Origin: a virus
IMG/VR virus record: IMGVR_UViG_3300037258_001212
Coordinates: 1 to 30,508 of that record
Reading direction: 5' to 3' (one strand)
Length of the DNA: 30,508 nt
Both the position numbers and the translations under genes were made by a program. Positions 6,122 through 13,421 of this stretch are shown here, piece by piece. The notes beneath the pieces are model-generated. The model was not told the DNA's origin. It made no database searches and saw only the letters and a program-made list of their open reading frames with translations. Every line of letters begins with the position of its first letter. Within the stretch, counting starts at the first letter, position 1.

Positions 6122-7663
6122 TTAGCCGCCATTGCTAGGCGGGGTTCCCCATACAACGGTGTCGGGTAACGCAGAGCGGAATCCCACTTGAAACGCCATC
6201 GCCTCTTCCCGCGTCTTGAACATTGGAAGCGGAAATTCGTGCGGCGTTATTTTCCAACGGTCGCCGAAAGTGAAGCAGTGCTTGCCCCGGTAGCGTTGGT
6301 AATTGACATTGAATTCCGCACCATGCTCCCGCAGATACTTGGACAGTTTCATTGAAGCACGGGTCGTGTAGAACGTTACGGTCGGACTGCACCACGGCTC
6401 GATGTCGGCTTCAGTGACCGCATTTGACGCCTTCGCACCGGCGATGAAGGCCGCTTGCAAGAGAGCCGCGTGCGGATCGTCGCCAGCGGAACTGTCGGGA
6501 ACCGGAAGCTTGGTTAGGATCGGGTTGCCAGCCGAGGCATCGGGCACGCCCAACAGCCCCTCATCAATCGCCAGTTGGACTTCCTCAAGACGCCTGATCG
6601 CACGTGCGATCCTAGCCTCGCTGTCGCGGATCGGGTCAGCATCCACTGGACCGGAACCTTCCAAAAGATCGGCACGCATCTCGCTCAGCCGCTGGCTCAG
6701 CATCTCCTTGGGTGATCCGTACACCACCGGAGTCGGGGCGTCATCAACAGAAGCGGGCTGTATCGCGTCGTCAGCTTCATCGTCGCTTTCAGTCTTAGCA
6801 GGTAGACTACGGTTATTCCCGCCATTCCTGAGCGTCCTGAGATTGTCCTGCACCGTCCTCAGCGACAATTTGAGACCGGTACGCTTGGTGAATCTATCGA
6901 ACCACGGTATCCATTGGCCGTGCGGCAATCTTTCATTCATTTGCCAGAGCAAGGGGTACAGTTCAATCTCAAGACGTTCTTTGAACGGGCCGATAATCTG
7001 TGCGGCCTTGGCATAGATCGCACGTTCCAGTTCCTTTACATCGTCAAATACGCAATGCTGCGTATTTGAAACGGCAGCCGCAGTTTTTGGGGAAATTTTT
7101 TCTGACGATAGTATGGGTATCAACAGTCGACTAGCTGTGCTTGCTGTCATCGACCGATACTTACCCGTGGTCGTTTGCTTGAACTTCAAGCGTCCATCGT
7201 CTCTCCGGCCAAGAAACATATACGGCTGATCGCTGAGTTTATAGTTGTAGACCTGACCGGGTACTAACTCGATGGATTCCGATTCGCGTGCTGCACTGTC
7301 GAGGTACAGCTTGGTATCGGCCATGAACTGCACAATGGCTTCGCATCCAGCTATTTCCTCTGCCGTGAGGTCAACGTAACGGGAATAGTGACCGTGTTCG
7401 TACTCAGTCCTAATCTCTTCATCGGTGGCCTGACGAAGTTCCTTCTCCCAATCAGCGGGAGTGTAACTGTATTCGGCAGGAAAGTTCATATCCAAAATTT
7501 CCCACTGAGGCGGTTCATCGGGAGCGTCGAACAAGGGACAGATGTCGAGGACTTGGTGCAGGTACTCCGGCTGCACTGTGCCAATATAGCTAAAGGTGAC
7601 CCACACCCAAGCGGGACAACGCGCCTTGTTTGCTGTTGATGGCTTTGTCTTAGTCAGTTCCAT
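6122..7663 (-). CDS. 513-aa protein with DUF3102-like segment
   Basis: A large, mostly acidic protein of unknown function. The central segment, about residues 230-285 (LYPLLWQMNERLPHGQWIPW, then RTVQDNLRTLRNG), resembles DUF3102-type proteins of plasmids and phages, where 'LPHGxWxxW' is followed by a helix like those of ParB/HTH proteins. After it comes a low-complexity acidic linker with repeated 'DASAG/DSSAG'. The C-terminal 110 residues look like a separate alpha/beta domain (CFTFGDRWKITPHEF, FKTREEAMAFQVGF). It lies alone between accessory genes and the tail-tip gene. It could be a replication/partition-associated or regulatory DNA-binding protein. It is the largest non-structural unknown in the window. 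Confidence 0.65.
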   Translation of the reverse strand: MELTKTKPSTANKARCPAWVWVTFSYIGTVQPEYLHQVLDICPLFDAPDEPPQWEILDMNFPAEYSYTPADWEKELRQATDEEIRTEYEHGHYSRYVDLTAEEIAGCEAIVQFMADTKLYLDSAARESESIELVPGQVYNYKLSDQPYMFLGRRDDGRLKFKQTTTGKYRSMTASTASRLLIPILSSEKISPKTAAAVSNTQHCVFDDVKELERAIYAKAAQIIGPFKERLEIELYPLLWQMNERLPHGQWIPWFDRFTKRTGLKLSLRTVQDNLRTLRNGGNNRSLPAKTESDDEADDAIQPASVDDAPTPVVYGSPKEMLSQRLSEMRADLLEGSGPVDADPIRDSEARIARAIRRLEEVQLAIDEGLLGVPDASAGNPILTKLPVPDSSAGDDPHAALLQAAFIAGAKASNAVTEADIEPWCSPTVTFYTTRASMKLSKYLREHGAEFNVNYQRYRGKHCFTFGDRWKITPHEFPLPMFKTREEAMAFQVGFRSALPDTVVWGTPPSNGG

Positions 7664-7823
7664 GCTTACAAGTGGAGCACGACCAGCAATCCGTCGCTAC
7701 TAAGGTACTAAACTATCCCGGCGTCATCGCCGCGCCAGTCGCGGACATTGTGATACTCAAATTTATTTTTCCTGTATTTCCACTTAGGCACAGAAATATA
7801 GTTATCGTCCATTCGGTCGGCAG

Positions 7824-10682
7824 TTACGATCCTATATAAACAGCGTCTATATCAAGGTCGGCTCTTCCGGGTGTTGTCGCACCCACTCCGAGCGGATTCA
7901 CGATTCCCGTCACGGTAACCGTTGACAAGTCAGTTCCGATGGGCACGGCGATGGAGTAGGTGGTTCCAGTCAAGGCAGTGCTAAAGTCATTCACTATGTC
8001 ACCCAACGACGACGTGATTAGGACGCCGACGCCACCGCTGGGGTAGGTTGCTCCACCTTCAATAGTGGATGACGCCGTGACGTACAGGTTCAAAGCCGTA
8101 GTCGTCGTGCCGGAGGGGAAGCCGAACCATGTGCACTGGCCGTAATCCTGAAGAAAGCCACTGAGGTCGTTGTCTCCGCTGACAGTGGCATACCCCGCAG
8201 GTGAATTCAATAGACTGGCCGCGTTGAGTGTTGTCAGACTACCGCTGTCTGAAAAGCGAGTAGCATATGCCGGGAAACCCAACGTGATGCCGCCTCCGCC
8301 GCCTAGCGTGCCGTACAGTGGCGTCGTGATTGATCCGATGTAGAAATAGCCAACTCGATTGAGGAAGTCAGCCTCATTGGTCGTGGCAATCGGTGTGATT
8401 GCTCCGCCCGCGAAGGTTGGGTCAACGTAGTAAATGAAGTACAGCGTCTGCTGCGCAAGCCCCGTGATGTTGTATGCTCCGCCACTCAATACCGAAACCG
8501 ACGCCATGCCGATAATGGCTGTGAATGGGTACACGGTGATGGTCGCTCCGCCGCCCGACAAGGCTTGGGCACGCAACGATCCCTCAGCCAATGCAAGATC
8601 GGTCACGACCGAGAGCGTGATCGACACGACGTATCCGTCGATTTCGACCCACTCCGATGTCGCCCCGTTTGCTCGGCAAGAGCGGATGCGGAAGTCGTAG
8701 GTCTGACCGGCTACAACACCGGTGACGTAGAACACCGTCTGGCTGGAGTCGGCATATCCCGCGTTGAGCCAGCCCTGCGGCGTTCCACCAACGACCAGTT
8801 GGTACTGAATCTGAATCTGCGTCGTGAGGATGTCAGCCGGGGTGTCCCATTGCACTTCGACGCGAGGCGTAACCGACCCGTCCAAAGCAACCAACGCGGT
8901 CGCCGCCCCGCTGGTGAGAGACATTGATGTAGGCGGTGCTGGTGTGCCGCTCAATTGGGTCGGCGTGGCGGGCAAATCATAGACCGTCAGTTCATCGGTG
9001 CTTGGGTTCCACTCGTAGACGGACGAATCGGACTCGATCACAGTGACATGGAGCATGATCGCAAGGGCTTCCTCCCCGCCGCTGTTCGATTTAACGCGGT
9101 CGCACGTGAAGCCAACGCCGGTGACCTCTAGCGTCTTCTCCGTCCATCCCATGAATGGGAACGTGAACTGCATCACGTCGCACGGCTGAATGCGGTAGGA
9201 CGGAAGCCCCATAGTGAATGAACCCGAACCCTGCTGCCGGTTGCGAAGGAGATTTATCTTGGCGACTCGCTGTGCCTGAGTGACGGACAGAACCGTGGGC
9301 AGCGACAGTTCTTTCGGATGTTGAATGCCCCCGTCTGCGGTCAGGTATTGATCGCTGGAGAACCCATGCAGCACGTCCGCTGCGTACTCGGGGTAGTTCG
9401 TCGGCTGAAATGCAAACGCAAAGTTATTTTGTATCGAACCGTCATAAAACCCGTTGCTGTCATAGAGGTTGCCGGTGACGTTCCACGGGAAGTTCGGAGC
9501 GGTGTATGTGCCCGAGACACGGTTGAATAGATCACGGACGCTGCGGTTAGGCTTCCACTGCGGCGGAGCCAGAAGCGCGTTCTCATCCCACGTTGCGGAC
9601 GCACCCTGCCAATATGCAGGGGTGATGTACCACTCACCACCGATGCGCGAGAGTCGCCCGGCGGCTCCCGACATCATGGTCGAGAGAGCATCGCCCGGAG
9701 CCATCGACGTGTCGTAGTGCCAGTTGGTGGCGTACTGAGCTTCGTAGGTCGCACTGGTCGCGGAGAGAGCGGCTACTTCAATTTGCTCGTCGCATACATT
9801 TGCCGCAGCAATCAGTTGTGCTTGATTGACGGTGCCGTCTCCGAGGCCGAACACCGGATCAGTGATAACGTCAGCGGCGACGAGTGCCCAGTTGGTAGTG
9901 AAGCCGGTCGTGCTCGTGCGTGGATCATAGATATTGTTCTTCCCGTTGACCGTGATCCTGATTTCAGGAAAGGAAGGGAACAGGTTGGTGTTGTACTCGA
10001 TTTTGAGATACAGGTACGCACAGCCAGCTACCCACGGATAGTTGCCCTCACCGTCTTCCGCCCAATTGGCGTCGTTAGCGGTCAGGGCTCCAATGACTGA
10101 TGCGGGACTACCTGTCCATGTAGCAACGCCGGGTGAGTTCGAGCCAGCGGGGTCGGTCTGGTCGCCATAGCGAACCTCGCAGTAGAGCCCCGAATGGCCT
10201 GAGCCGCCAAAATTGTATTGCGATCCGTCCGGCCCGGTGTGGTTCGCTCCATCCGCGATCCCGCCGAAGCCCACGCCATTGCGTACAGCCCAACCAACGC
10301 CAGAACCCTGCCAGAACACTTGGCGACCATCGAGGTACAGGTTCTCAATCGAATCAATTTCGTGCCCGGCGAGGACTATCGTGGCATTCCATTGATCGTG
10401 TGAACTGCCAGTCGTACTCTGATAAATCATCACGCCGCCGACGCGCTGCTGGCCGTAGATGATCTGACGGAACGAGGCCGCTTGCCGAGTCGTGATGTTC
10501 ATCCCACGATTGCTCGTGAGGGCACCAGCAATCGCAGCGGCCTCCATCGCTACACCGCCAACAGCCATCGAAGAAATAAGGGCTAGTTCGTAGGGGAGCA
10601 ATGCCCAGCCAACGCCGGGGACGACCCAGAACAGAGCCGCTGCTCCCGCCAGTAGTGCCGCGCCTTCTATTGCTTTCGCCAT
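7824..10682 (-). CDS. Tail-tip attachment protein J (host-specificity protein)
   Basis: About 952 aa; last gene of the morphogenesis operon, at the position of lambda J/GTA gp15. The N-terminal 60 residues are hydrophobic and Ala/Gly-rich, as in J-like and lambda I-like N-termini. The following region carries the tip-J pattern: TTRQAASFRQIIYGQQRVGG, then LAGHEIDSIENLYLDG, then ADVITDPVFGLGDG. A fibronectin-III-like domain (PTSMSLTSGAATAL to EWVEIDGY) precedes a Gly/Ser/Thr-rich C-terminal beta region, probably receptor-binding. The start at 10682 is chosen because it lies 2 nt after the stop of the peptidase gene; an open frame further upstream is Arg/Cys-rich and overlaps that gene. The SD is weak, consistent with coupling. 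Confidence 0.85.
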   Translation of the reverse strand: MAKAIEGAALLAGAAALFWVVPGVGWALLPYELALISSMAVGGVAMEAAAIAGALTSNRGMNITTRQAASFRQIIYGQQRVGGVMIYQSTTGSSHDQWNATIVLAGHEIDSIENLYLDGRQVFWQGSGVGWAVRNGVGFGGIADGANHTGPDGSQYNFGGSGHSGLYCEVRYGDQTDPAGSNSPGVATWTGSPASVIGALTANDANWAEDGEGNYPWVAGCAYLYLKIEYNTNLFPSFPEIRITVNGKNNIYDPRTSTTGFTTNWALVAADVITDPVFGLGDGTVNQAQLIAAANVCDEQIEVAALSATSATYEAQYATNWHYDTSMAPGDALSTMMSGAAGRLSRIGGEWYITPAYWQGASATWDENALLAPPQWKPNRSVRDLFNRVSGTYTAPNFPWNVTGNLYDSNGFYDGSIQNNFAFAFQPTNYPEYAADVLHGFSSDQYLTADGGIQHPKELSLPTVLSVTQAQRVAKINLLRNRQQGSGSFTMGLPSYRIQPCDVMQFTFPFMGWTEKTLEVTGVGFTCDRVKSNSGGEEALAIMLHVTVIESDSSVYEWNPSTDELTVYDLPATPTQLSGTPAPPTSMSLTSGAATALVALDGSVTPRVEVQWDTPADILTTQIQIQYQLVVGGTPQGWLNAGYADSSQTVFYVTGVVAGQTYDFRIRSCRANGATSEWVEIDGYVVSITLSVVTDLALAEGSLRAQALSGGGATITVYPFTAIIGMASVSVLSGGAYNITGLAQQTLYFIYYVDPTFAGGAITPIATTNEADFLNRVGYFYIGSITTPLYGTLGGGGGITLGFPAYATRFSDSGSLTTLNAASLLNSPAGYATVSGDNDLSGFLQDYGQCTWFGFPSGTTTTALNLYVTASSTIEGGATYPSGGVGVLITSSLGDIVNDFSTALTGTTYSIAVPIGTDLSTVTVTGIVNPLGVGATTPGRADLDIDAVYIGS

Positions 10683-10684
10683 GT

Positions 10685-11140
10685 CTACACCGCCCACGCA
10701 CGCACAACGGCGGTAATCGGCAAGCGGACAAGCCCAGACGGGCTGGTGCTTACAACGTGCTTGCCGTTCAAGTGAACAACGCCAGCGAGGAGATTGGTGC
10801 CATTGCGGACGACAACGAGGTCGCCACGCTTGGCAAGCAGCGGGTGAGTATGCTCGGTTAGGCCGTGCCGGTTTGCACAATACTCGACCGCATCGGCAAC
10901 CGCCGTCTTCGGATCGTCGCCCTTGCCGGTCACAGTCTTGATGAGGGCGAATGCTGAGGCTTCGTCGTGGTAGCGGCCACGGAACTGGTCGGCGATGTCT
11001 ACGGCGGTGAATGCTTGGATTGCATTCGCGGCGAACGTGCAGCAGTCATTGACGCCCCACTCAAACGGAGCGTTCGCGTGTTGGAGCAGATGGGCGTTGT
11101 ATTCACGGGTTGCCCAATGTTGGGTTCTCTTCAGGCTCAT
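10685..11140 (-). CDS. NlpC/P60-like cysteine peptidase (DUF6950-like tail protein)
   Basis: 151 aa; probably a cell-wall peptidase carried in the tail tip, comparable to GTA gp14 and lambda K. The candidate active Cys lies in WGVNDCCTFAANAI (about residues 29-42). A 'KRGDLVVVRNG' strand and a 'VHLNGKHVVS' segment with His follow, as in NlpC/P60 and DUF6950 proteins. The ATG overlaps the stop of the 120-aa gene by 4 nt, so it is translationally coupled. It precedes tip J by 2 nt. A role in local peptidoglycan opening during DNA entry is inferred from family and position. Confidence 0.72.
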   Translation of the reverse strand: MSLKRTQHWATREYNAHLLQHANAPFEWGVNDCCTFAANAIQAFTAVDIADQFRGRYHDEASAFALIKTVTGKGDDPKTAVADAVEYCANRHGLTEHTHPLLAKRGDLVVVRNGTNLLAGVVHLNGKHVVSTSPSGLVRLPITAVVRAWAV

Positions 11141-11499
11141 CGGTAGAGGACTCCATCCCGCTTGTGGGCGAGTCCGGCAGTTACCTGCTCAGGTGTCATT
11201 GCCTTGCGGACAGCGGACGCGGTGAAGTGAGCCTTGCGGCTGGTGTGATATGCACGGCTGTATGCAGTGGAGGTGGGTTCTCCGGCCTTTAGCACCGGGT
11301 CGTGGATCAATGCCCACGCGGCCACGGCCATGACATGTTGACCGGCAGGGGTCTCAGCGGGGTTGAACCATGCGAGACGATGCTTCGCAATGAACGCGCA
11401 GTCAGCCCTGTCAACCTTAGGAGCATCGGAGGGCACTGCCAGCTTGCAAGCATCGCAGTGGTAGATGAGGCCGGTTGGTAATGTGATCGGGGTCGCCAT
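11137..11499 (-). CDS. Hypothetical 120-aa tail-region protein
   Basis: No family recognised. The start at 11499 forms a TAATG overlap with the upstream DUF2163 gene, and the stop overlaps the peptidase start. It contains CDACK near residue 15 and DCAF near residue 33, a possible two-Cys pair, then a helical, Ala-rich body (AVAAWALIHDP; AFRKAMTPEQV-like). Lying between the DUF2163 and peptidase genes, it is probably a tail-tip assembly factor or minor structural protein. There is no signal peptide. Confidence 0.65.
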   Translation of the reverse strand: MATPITLPTGLIYHCDACKLAVPSDAPKVDRADCAFIAKHRLAWFNPAETPAGQHVMAVAAWALIHDPVLKAGEPTSTAYSRAYHTSRKAHFTASAVRKAMTPEQVTAGLAHKRDGVLYR

Positions 11500-12056
11500 T
11501 ATGACCCCCAAATCAGGGCTTGGTCGTTTAGCTGCTCAACCCAACCGAAGGCAGAGTCGTTCGGGTAGTAAAGCCGCTGATCGGCGGACGTGTAACGACG
11601 GCAGGTTGGGCGTGCGAGGTCGAGCATTCTCGACTCAAGCGTCAGGGAGATGGAAATTGTGTCGGTTCCGGGAGTGACGGTCGGAACGTCAACACAGCCA
11701 CTGAACTGGAGGTAGGGTGTTCCGATGACCGTGCATTGTGGGGTGACCAGAGCGAACCAGATGTTCGCGGTCGCACCGGGCTGGATGTCTGTCAGGCATT
11801 CGCCAAGGAGAACCGGGTCGATGCCGCTCAGGGTGACCGTTGTGCCGTCTGCGGTGACTTCTACGCCCTCGTTGATCGTGCCAATGCTGCCGAGGGTGCC
11901 GACGCCGAGAAAGGTGTGGCCGTCCCAAACCAGATTGCCCGGTCCCGTCCAGACATAGACGGTCTGACTCTTGAATGTCAGTTGGACGAGCCGAGCCGGG
12001 TACACCAATCCGGCTTGCATGGCCGTGGCGAGCGTTGAATCAAGTTCTCTGGGCAC
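11499..12056 (-). CDS. Tail protein, DUF2163 / BR0599 family
   Basis: 185 aa; baseplate/hub protein corresponding to GTA gp13. Family features: N-terminal LVQLTFKSQTVYVWTG, central IDPVLLGECLTD, then 'NIWFALVTPQCTVIG', 'PTVTPGTDTISISLTLESRM', and the conserved 'LARPTCRRYTSADQRLYYPN' stretch near the C-terminus. The start is GTG (12056), with AGGAG 8 nt upstream in the stem of a hairpin (12062-12081). It is followed by a TAATG-coupled gene. Minus-strand late gene; identity is fairly secure, exact location in the tip is inferred. Confidence 0.85.
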   Translation of the reverse strand: MPRELDSTLATAMQAGLVYPARLVQLTFKSQTVYVWTGPGNLVWDGHTFLGVGTLGSIGTINEGVEVTADGTTVTLSGIDPVLLGECLTDIQPGATANIWFALVTPQCTVIGTPYLQFSGCVDVPTVTPGTDTISISLTLESRMLDLARPTCRRYTSADQRLYYPNDSAFGWVEQLNDQALIWGS

Positions 12057-12061
12057 GTTCG

Positions 12062-12081
12062 GGTCTCCTGTAAAGGAGTCC
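12062..12081 (-). promoter_or_regulatory. SD-sequestering hairpin before the DUF2163 gene
   Basis: On the minus strand GGACTCCT pairs with AGGAGACC (CTCCT/AGGAG plus GG/CC across one mismatch, TTAC loop). The AGGAG is the SD of the GTG start at 12056. Confidence 0.55.
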
Positions 12082-12094
12082 GAAAGTCAGGAAA

Positions 12095-12122
12095 TTGTGG
12101 GGTCACACCGCTCTGCTACGAT
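12095..12122 (+). promoter_or_regulatory. Candidate promoter for the plus-strand gene at 12142
   Basis: TTGTGG (12095-12100) and TACGAT (12117-12122) are separated by 16 nt, with a TGC extended -10. A start site near 12129 would precede the SD at 12132-12136. Confidence 0.42.
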
Positions 12123-12141
12123 TGCTCAACTGGAGGCTAAC

Positions 12142-12396
12142 TTGGCGATTGAACTTCAAACTGACGGCACCGGTAATGTCATTACATGCCCAATGACAGG
12201 GTGGGGAATTAAGCCGGTTGCGGAAACGATGATTCTTCTAGCTATCGAGTATGTAGACAGTCCAGAGCAACTCGAAACAGGGGAGCGCAAGCAGCTACAG
12301 GCCATACTGCACTCACACCAAGCCCTAGAGCTTGCGGAGGAACTGAAAAAGGTAGTGGCACTTCTCGAACCACCACCACTTGGTTCGTTGAACTAA
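12142..12396 (+). CDS. Plus-strand 'moron' gene inside the tail operon, unknown function
   Basis: 84 aa on the strand opposite to all flanking tail genes. The TTG start is chosen for GGAGG 5 nt upstream; the frame upstream of it looks non-coding and runs antisense to the DUF2163 gene. The product reads as a real soluble protein: AIELQTDGTGNVITCPMTGW, then ETMILLAIEYVDSPEQLETG, then a long helix HQALELAEELKKVVALLEPP. No family recognised. It has its own promoter candidate and a terminator-like hairpin at its end, the hallmarks of a moron (an added gene expressed in the lysogen). Superinfection exclusion or host-benefit roles are possible but unproven. Confidence 0.66.
   Translation: MAIELQTDGTGNVITCPMTGWGIKPVAETMILLAIEYVDSPEQLETGERKQLQAILHSHQALELAEELKKVVALLEPPPLGSLN
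12366..12387 (+). terminator. Terminator-like hairpin at the end of the plus-strand gene
   Basis: CGAACCA (12366-12372) pairs perfectly with TGGTTCG (12381-12387) around an 8-nt loop, overlapping the last codons. It is followed by TTG but lacks a T-run, so it is a weak terminator candidate. Confidence 0.35.
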
Positions 12397-12422
12397 TTGA
12401 TTTCTGCATCGTAGTTCTCCTC

Positions 12423-13070
12423 TTATCGGTACTCGATCACCGGAAATGAGAGCCGGGTCGTCCGACTGGCATCGGCAGACCACGTGCGCTTGTTTGTGGC
12501 CAATCTGAAAAGTCCCTTGGGATTGGCTGTGATGACCGGAGCCGAGGCGGCAGGAACTTCACGCAATGACGGCCAGATGTTGATGGTTGCGTTGCCATCG
12601 CTGTCGGAGTTGACAATGCCGAGCACTCGGTGGAGTCGGTACCCGACTTGGATGTAGTCGCCGGGAAGCAACAGACCGACCTTGCTGGGCGTCCAGCCGA
12701 TGGTTGTAAGCGTGTACTGGCCGAAAGAATCTACCGGGGACGCGGGACACGTTGGAGTGCCAAGTGGGTTGCCTCGCGGTGACGCTTTCATGGGGTCACA
12801 AATCTGAATGGCATTCATCATGCCCCTGCATTCCATGAGAGCAGACACCCACACGTCAGCTTCTTCTTGCGACAGCGGAGGCAGAGTCACGGTCGCGCCC
12901 CACATGTCGCCGCCGACCCAAGCCTGAGCCTGTGTCTGCTGGGTATATGGACTAGCGACGATGGCGACAGCATCCGTGAAGTTCCACTCGACGGCATTGG
13001 CTCCGTCAATGGGCGGGGTCGCCACGAGCGTCACGTCGTTGCCGTTGAGGGTGATGGTAGTCATGCTCAT
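12423..13070 (-). CDS. Probable distal tail protein
   Basis: 215 aa. Beta-rich with an immunoglobulin-like or tube-like flavour: ITLNGNDVTLVATPPIDGAN, WVGGDMWGATVTLPPLSQEE (a fold seen in phage distal tail and tail tube-like proteins), and a C-terminal LLLPGDYIQVGYRLHRVLGI segment ending RTTRLSFPVIEYR. It lies directly after the 107-aa gene (no gap) and before the DUF2163 gene, the place taken by gp12 (DUF2460) in gene transfer agents. The distal tail role is inferred from position and strand composition; it does not show an obvious DUF2460 signature. Confidence 0.62.
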   Translation of the reverse strand: MSMTTITLNGNDVTLVATPPIDGANAVEWNFTDAVAIVASPYTQQTQAQAWVGGDMWGATVTLPPLSQEEADVWVSALMECRGMMNAIQICDPMKASPRGNPLGTPTCPASPVDSFGQYTLTTIGWTPSKVGLLLPGDYIQVGYRLHRVLGIVNSDSDGNATINIWPSLREVPAASAPVITANPKGLFRLATNKRTWSADASRTTRLSFPVIEYR

Positions 13071-13394
13071 TTACTTCTCTCGCCCCAGCCGATCCATCCG
13101 TTGTTCGTTCAAACGCTGAACGTTCTCCCACTCGGGGCGAGGCACAATCGTCCGGCAAACCTCGACGAGGTTGCGCAGGGTTTCTTCCAGACGTGGCAAG
13201 ATGTCCACCTGTACCCGGTGGGACTCTGCAAGCTCGTCAACAATGGCCTCCAGCCGTGCAAGGCGCGTGGCGTTGTGAAGCGAACGGCGAACGAGCCAGC
13301 CAAGGCCGGGGATTACGGCGACGAGTGCGGGAGCCACAATACGCACGAATAGGTTGTCAGGTACAGCAGGTAGCATGGCGACGGTTGTCCTCAT
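13071..13394 (-). CDS. Small membrane-anchored coiled-coil protein (possible holin- or spanin-like)
   Basis: 107 aa. One hydrophobic segment, about residues 16-36 (FVRIVAPALVAVIPGLGWLV), is followed by a basic RR stretch and a long coiled-coil helix (LARLEAIVDELAESHRVQVD to NVQRLNEQRMDRL). Two starts are possible: 13394 or the internal ATG at 13376. It lies between the fibre and distal tail genes. A holin-like or lysis-accessory role is possible because no other lysis gene is evident, but a tail-associated membrane protein is equally plausible. No signal cleavage site is apparent. Confidence 0.58.
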   Translation of the reverse strand: MRTTVAMLPAVPDNLFVRIVAPALVAVIPGLGWLVRRSLHNATRLARLEAIVDELAESHRVQVDILPRLEETLRNLVEVCRTIVPRPEWENVQRLNEQRMDRLGREK

Positions 13395-13421
13395 AGTGAT
13401 TGGGAGCCTTCAAACGGGGGT

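Noticed and set aside
10683-10880. N-terminal extension of tip J to 10880
   Set aside because: Arg/Cys/Pro-rich, out-of-frame reading of the peptidase gene; the start at 10682 follows that stop by 2 nt.
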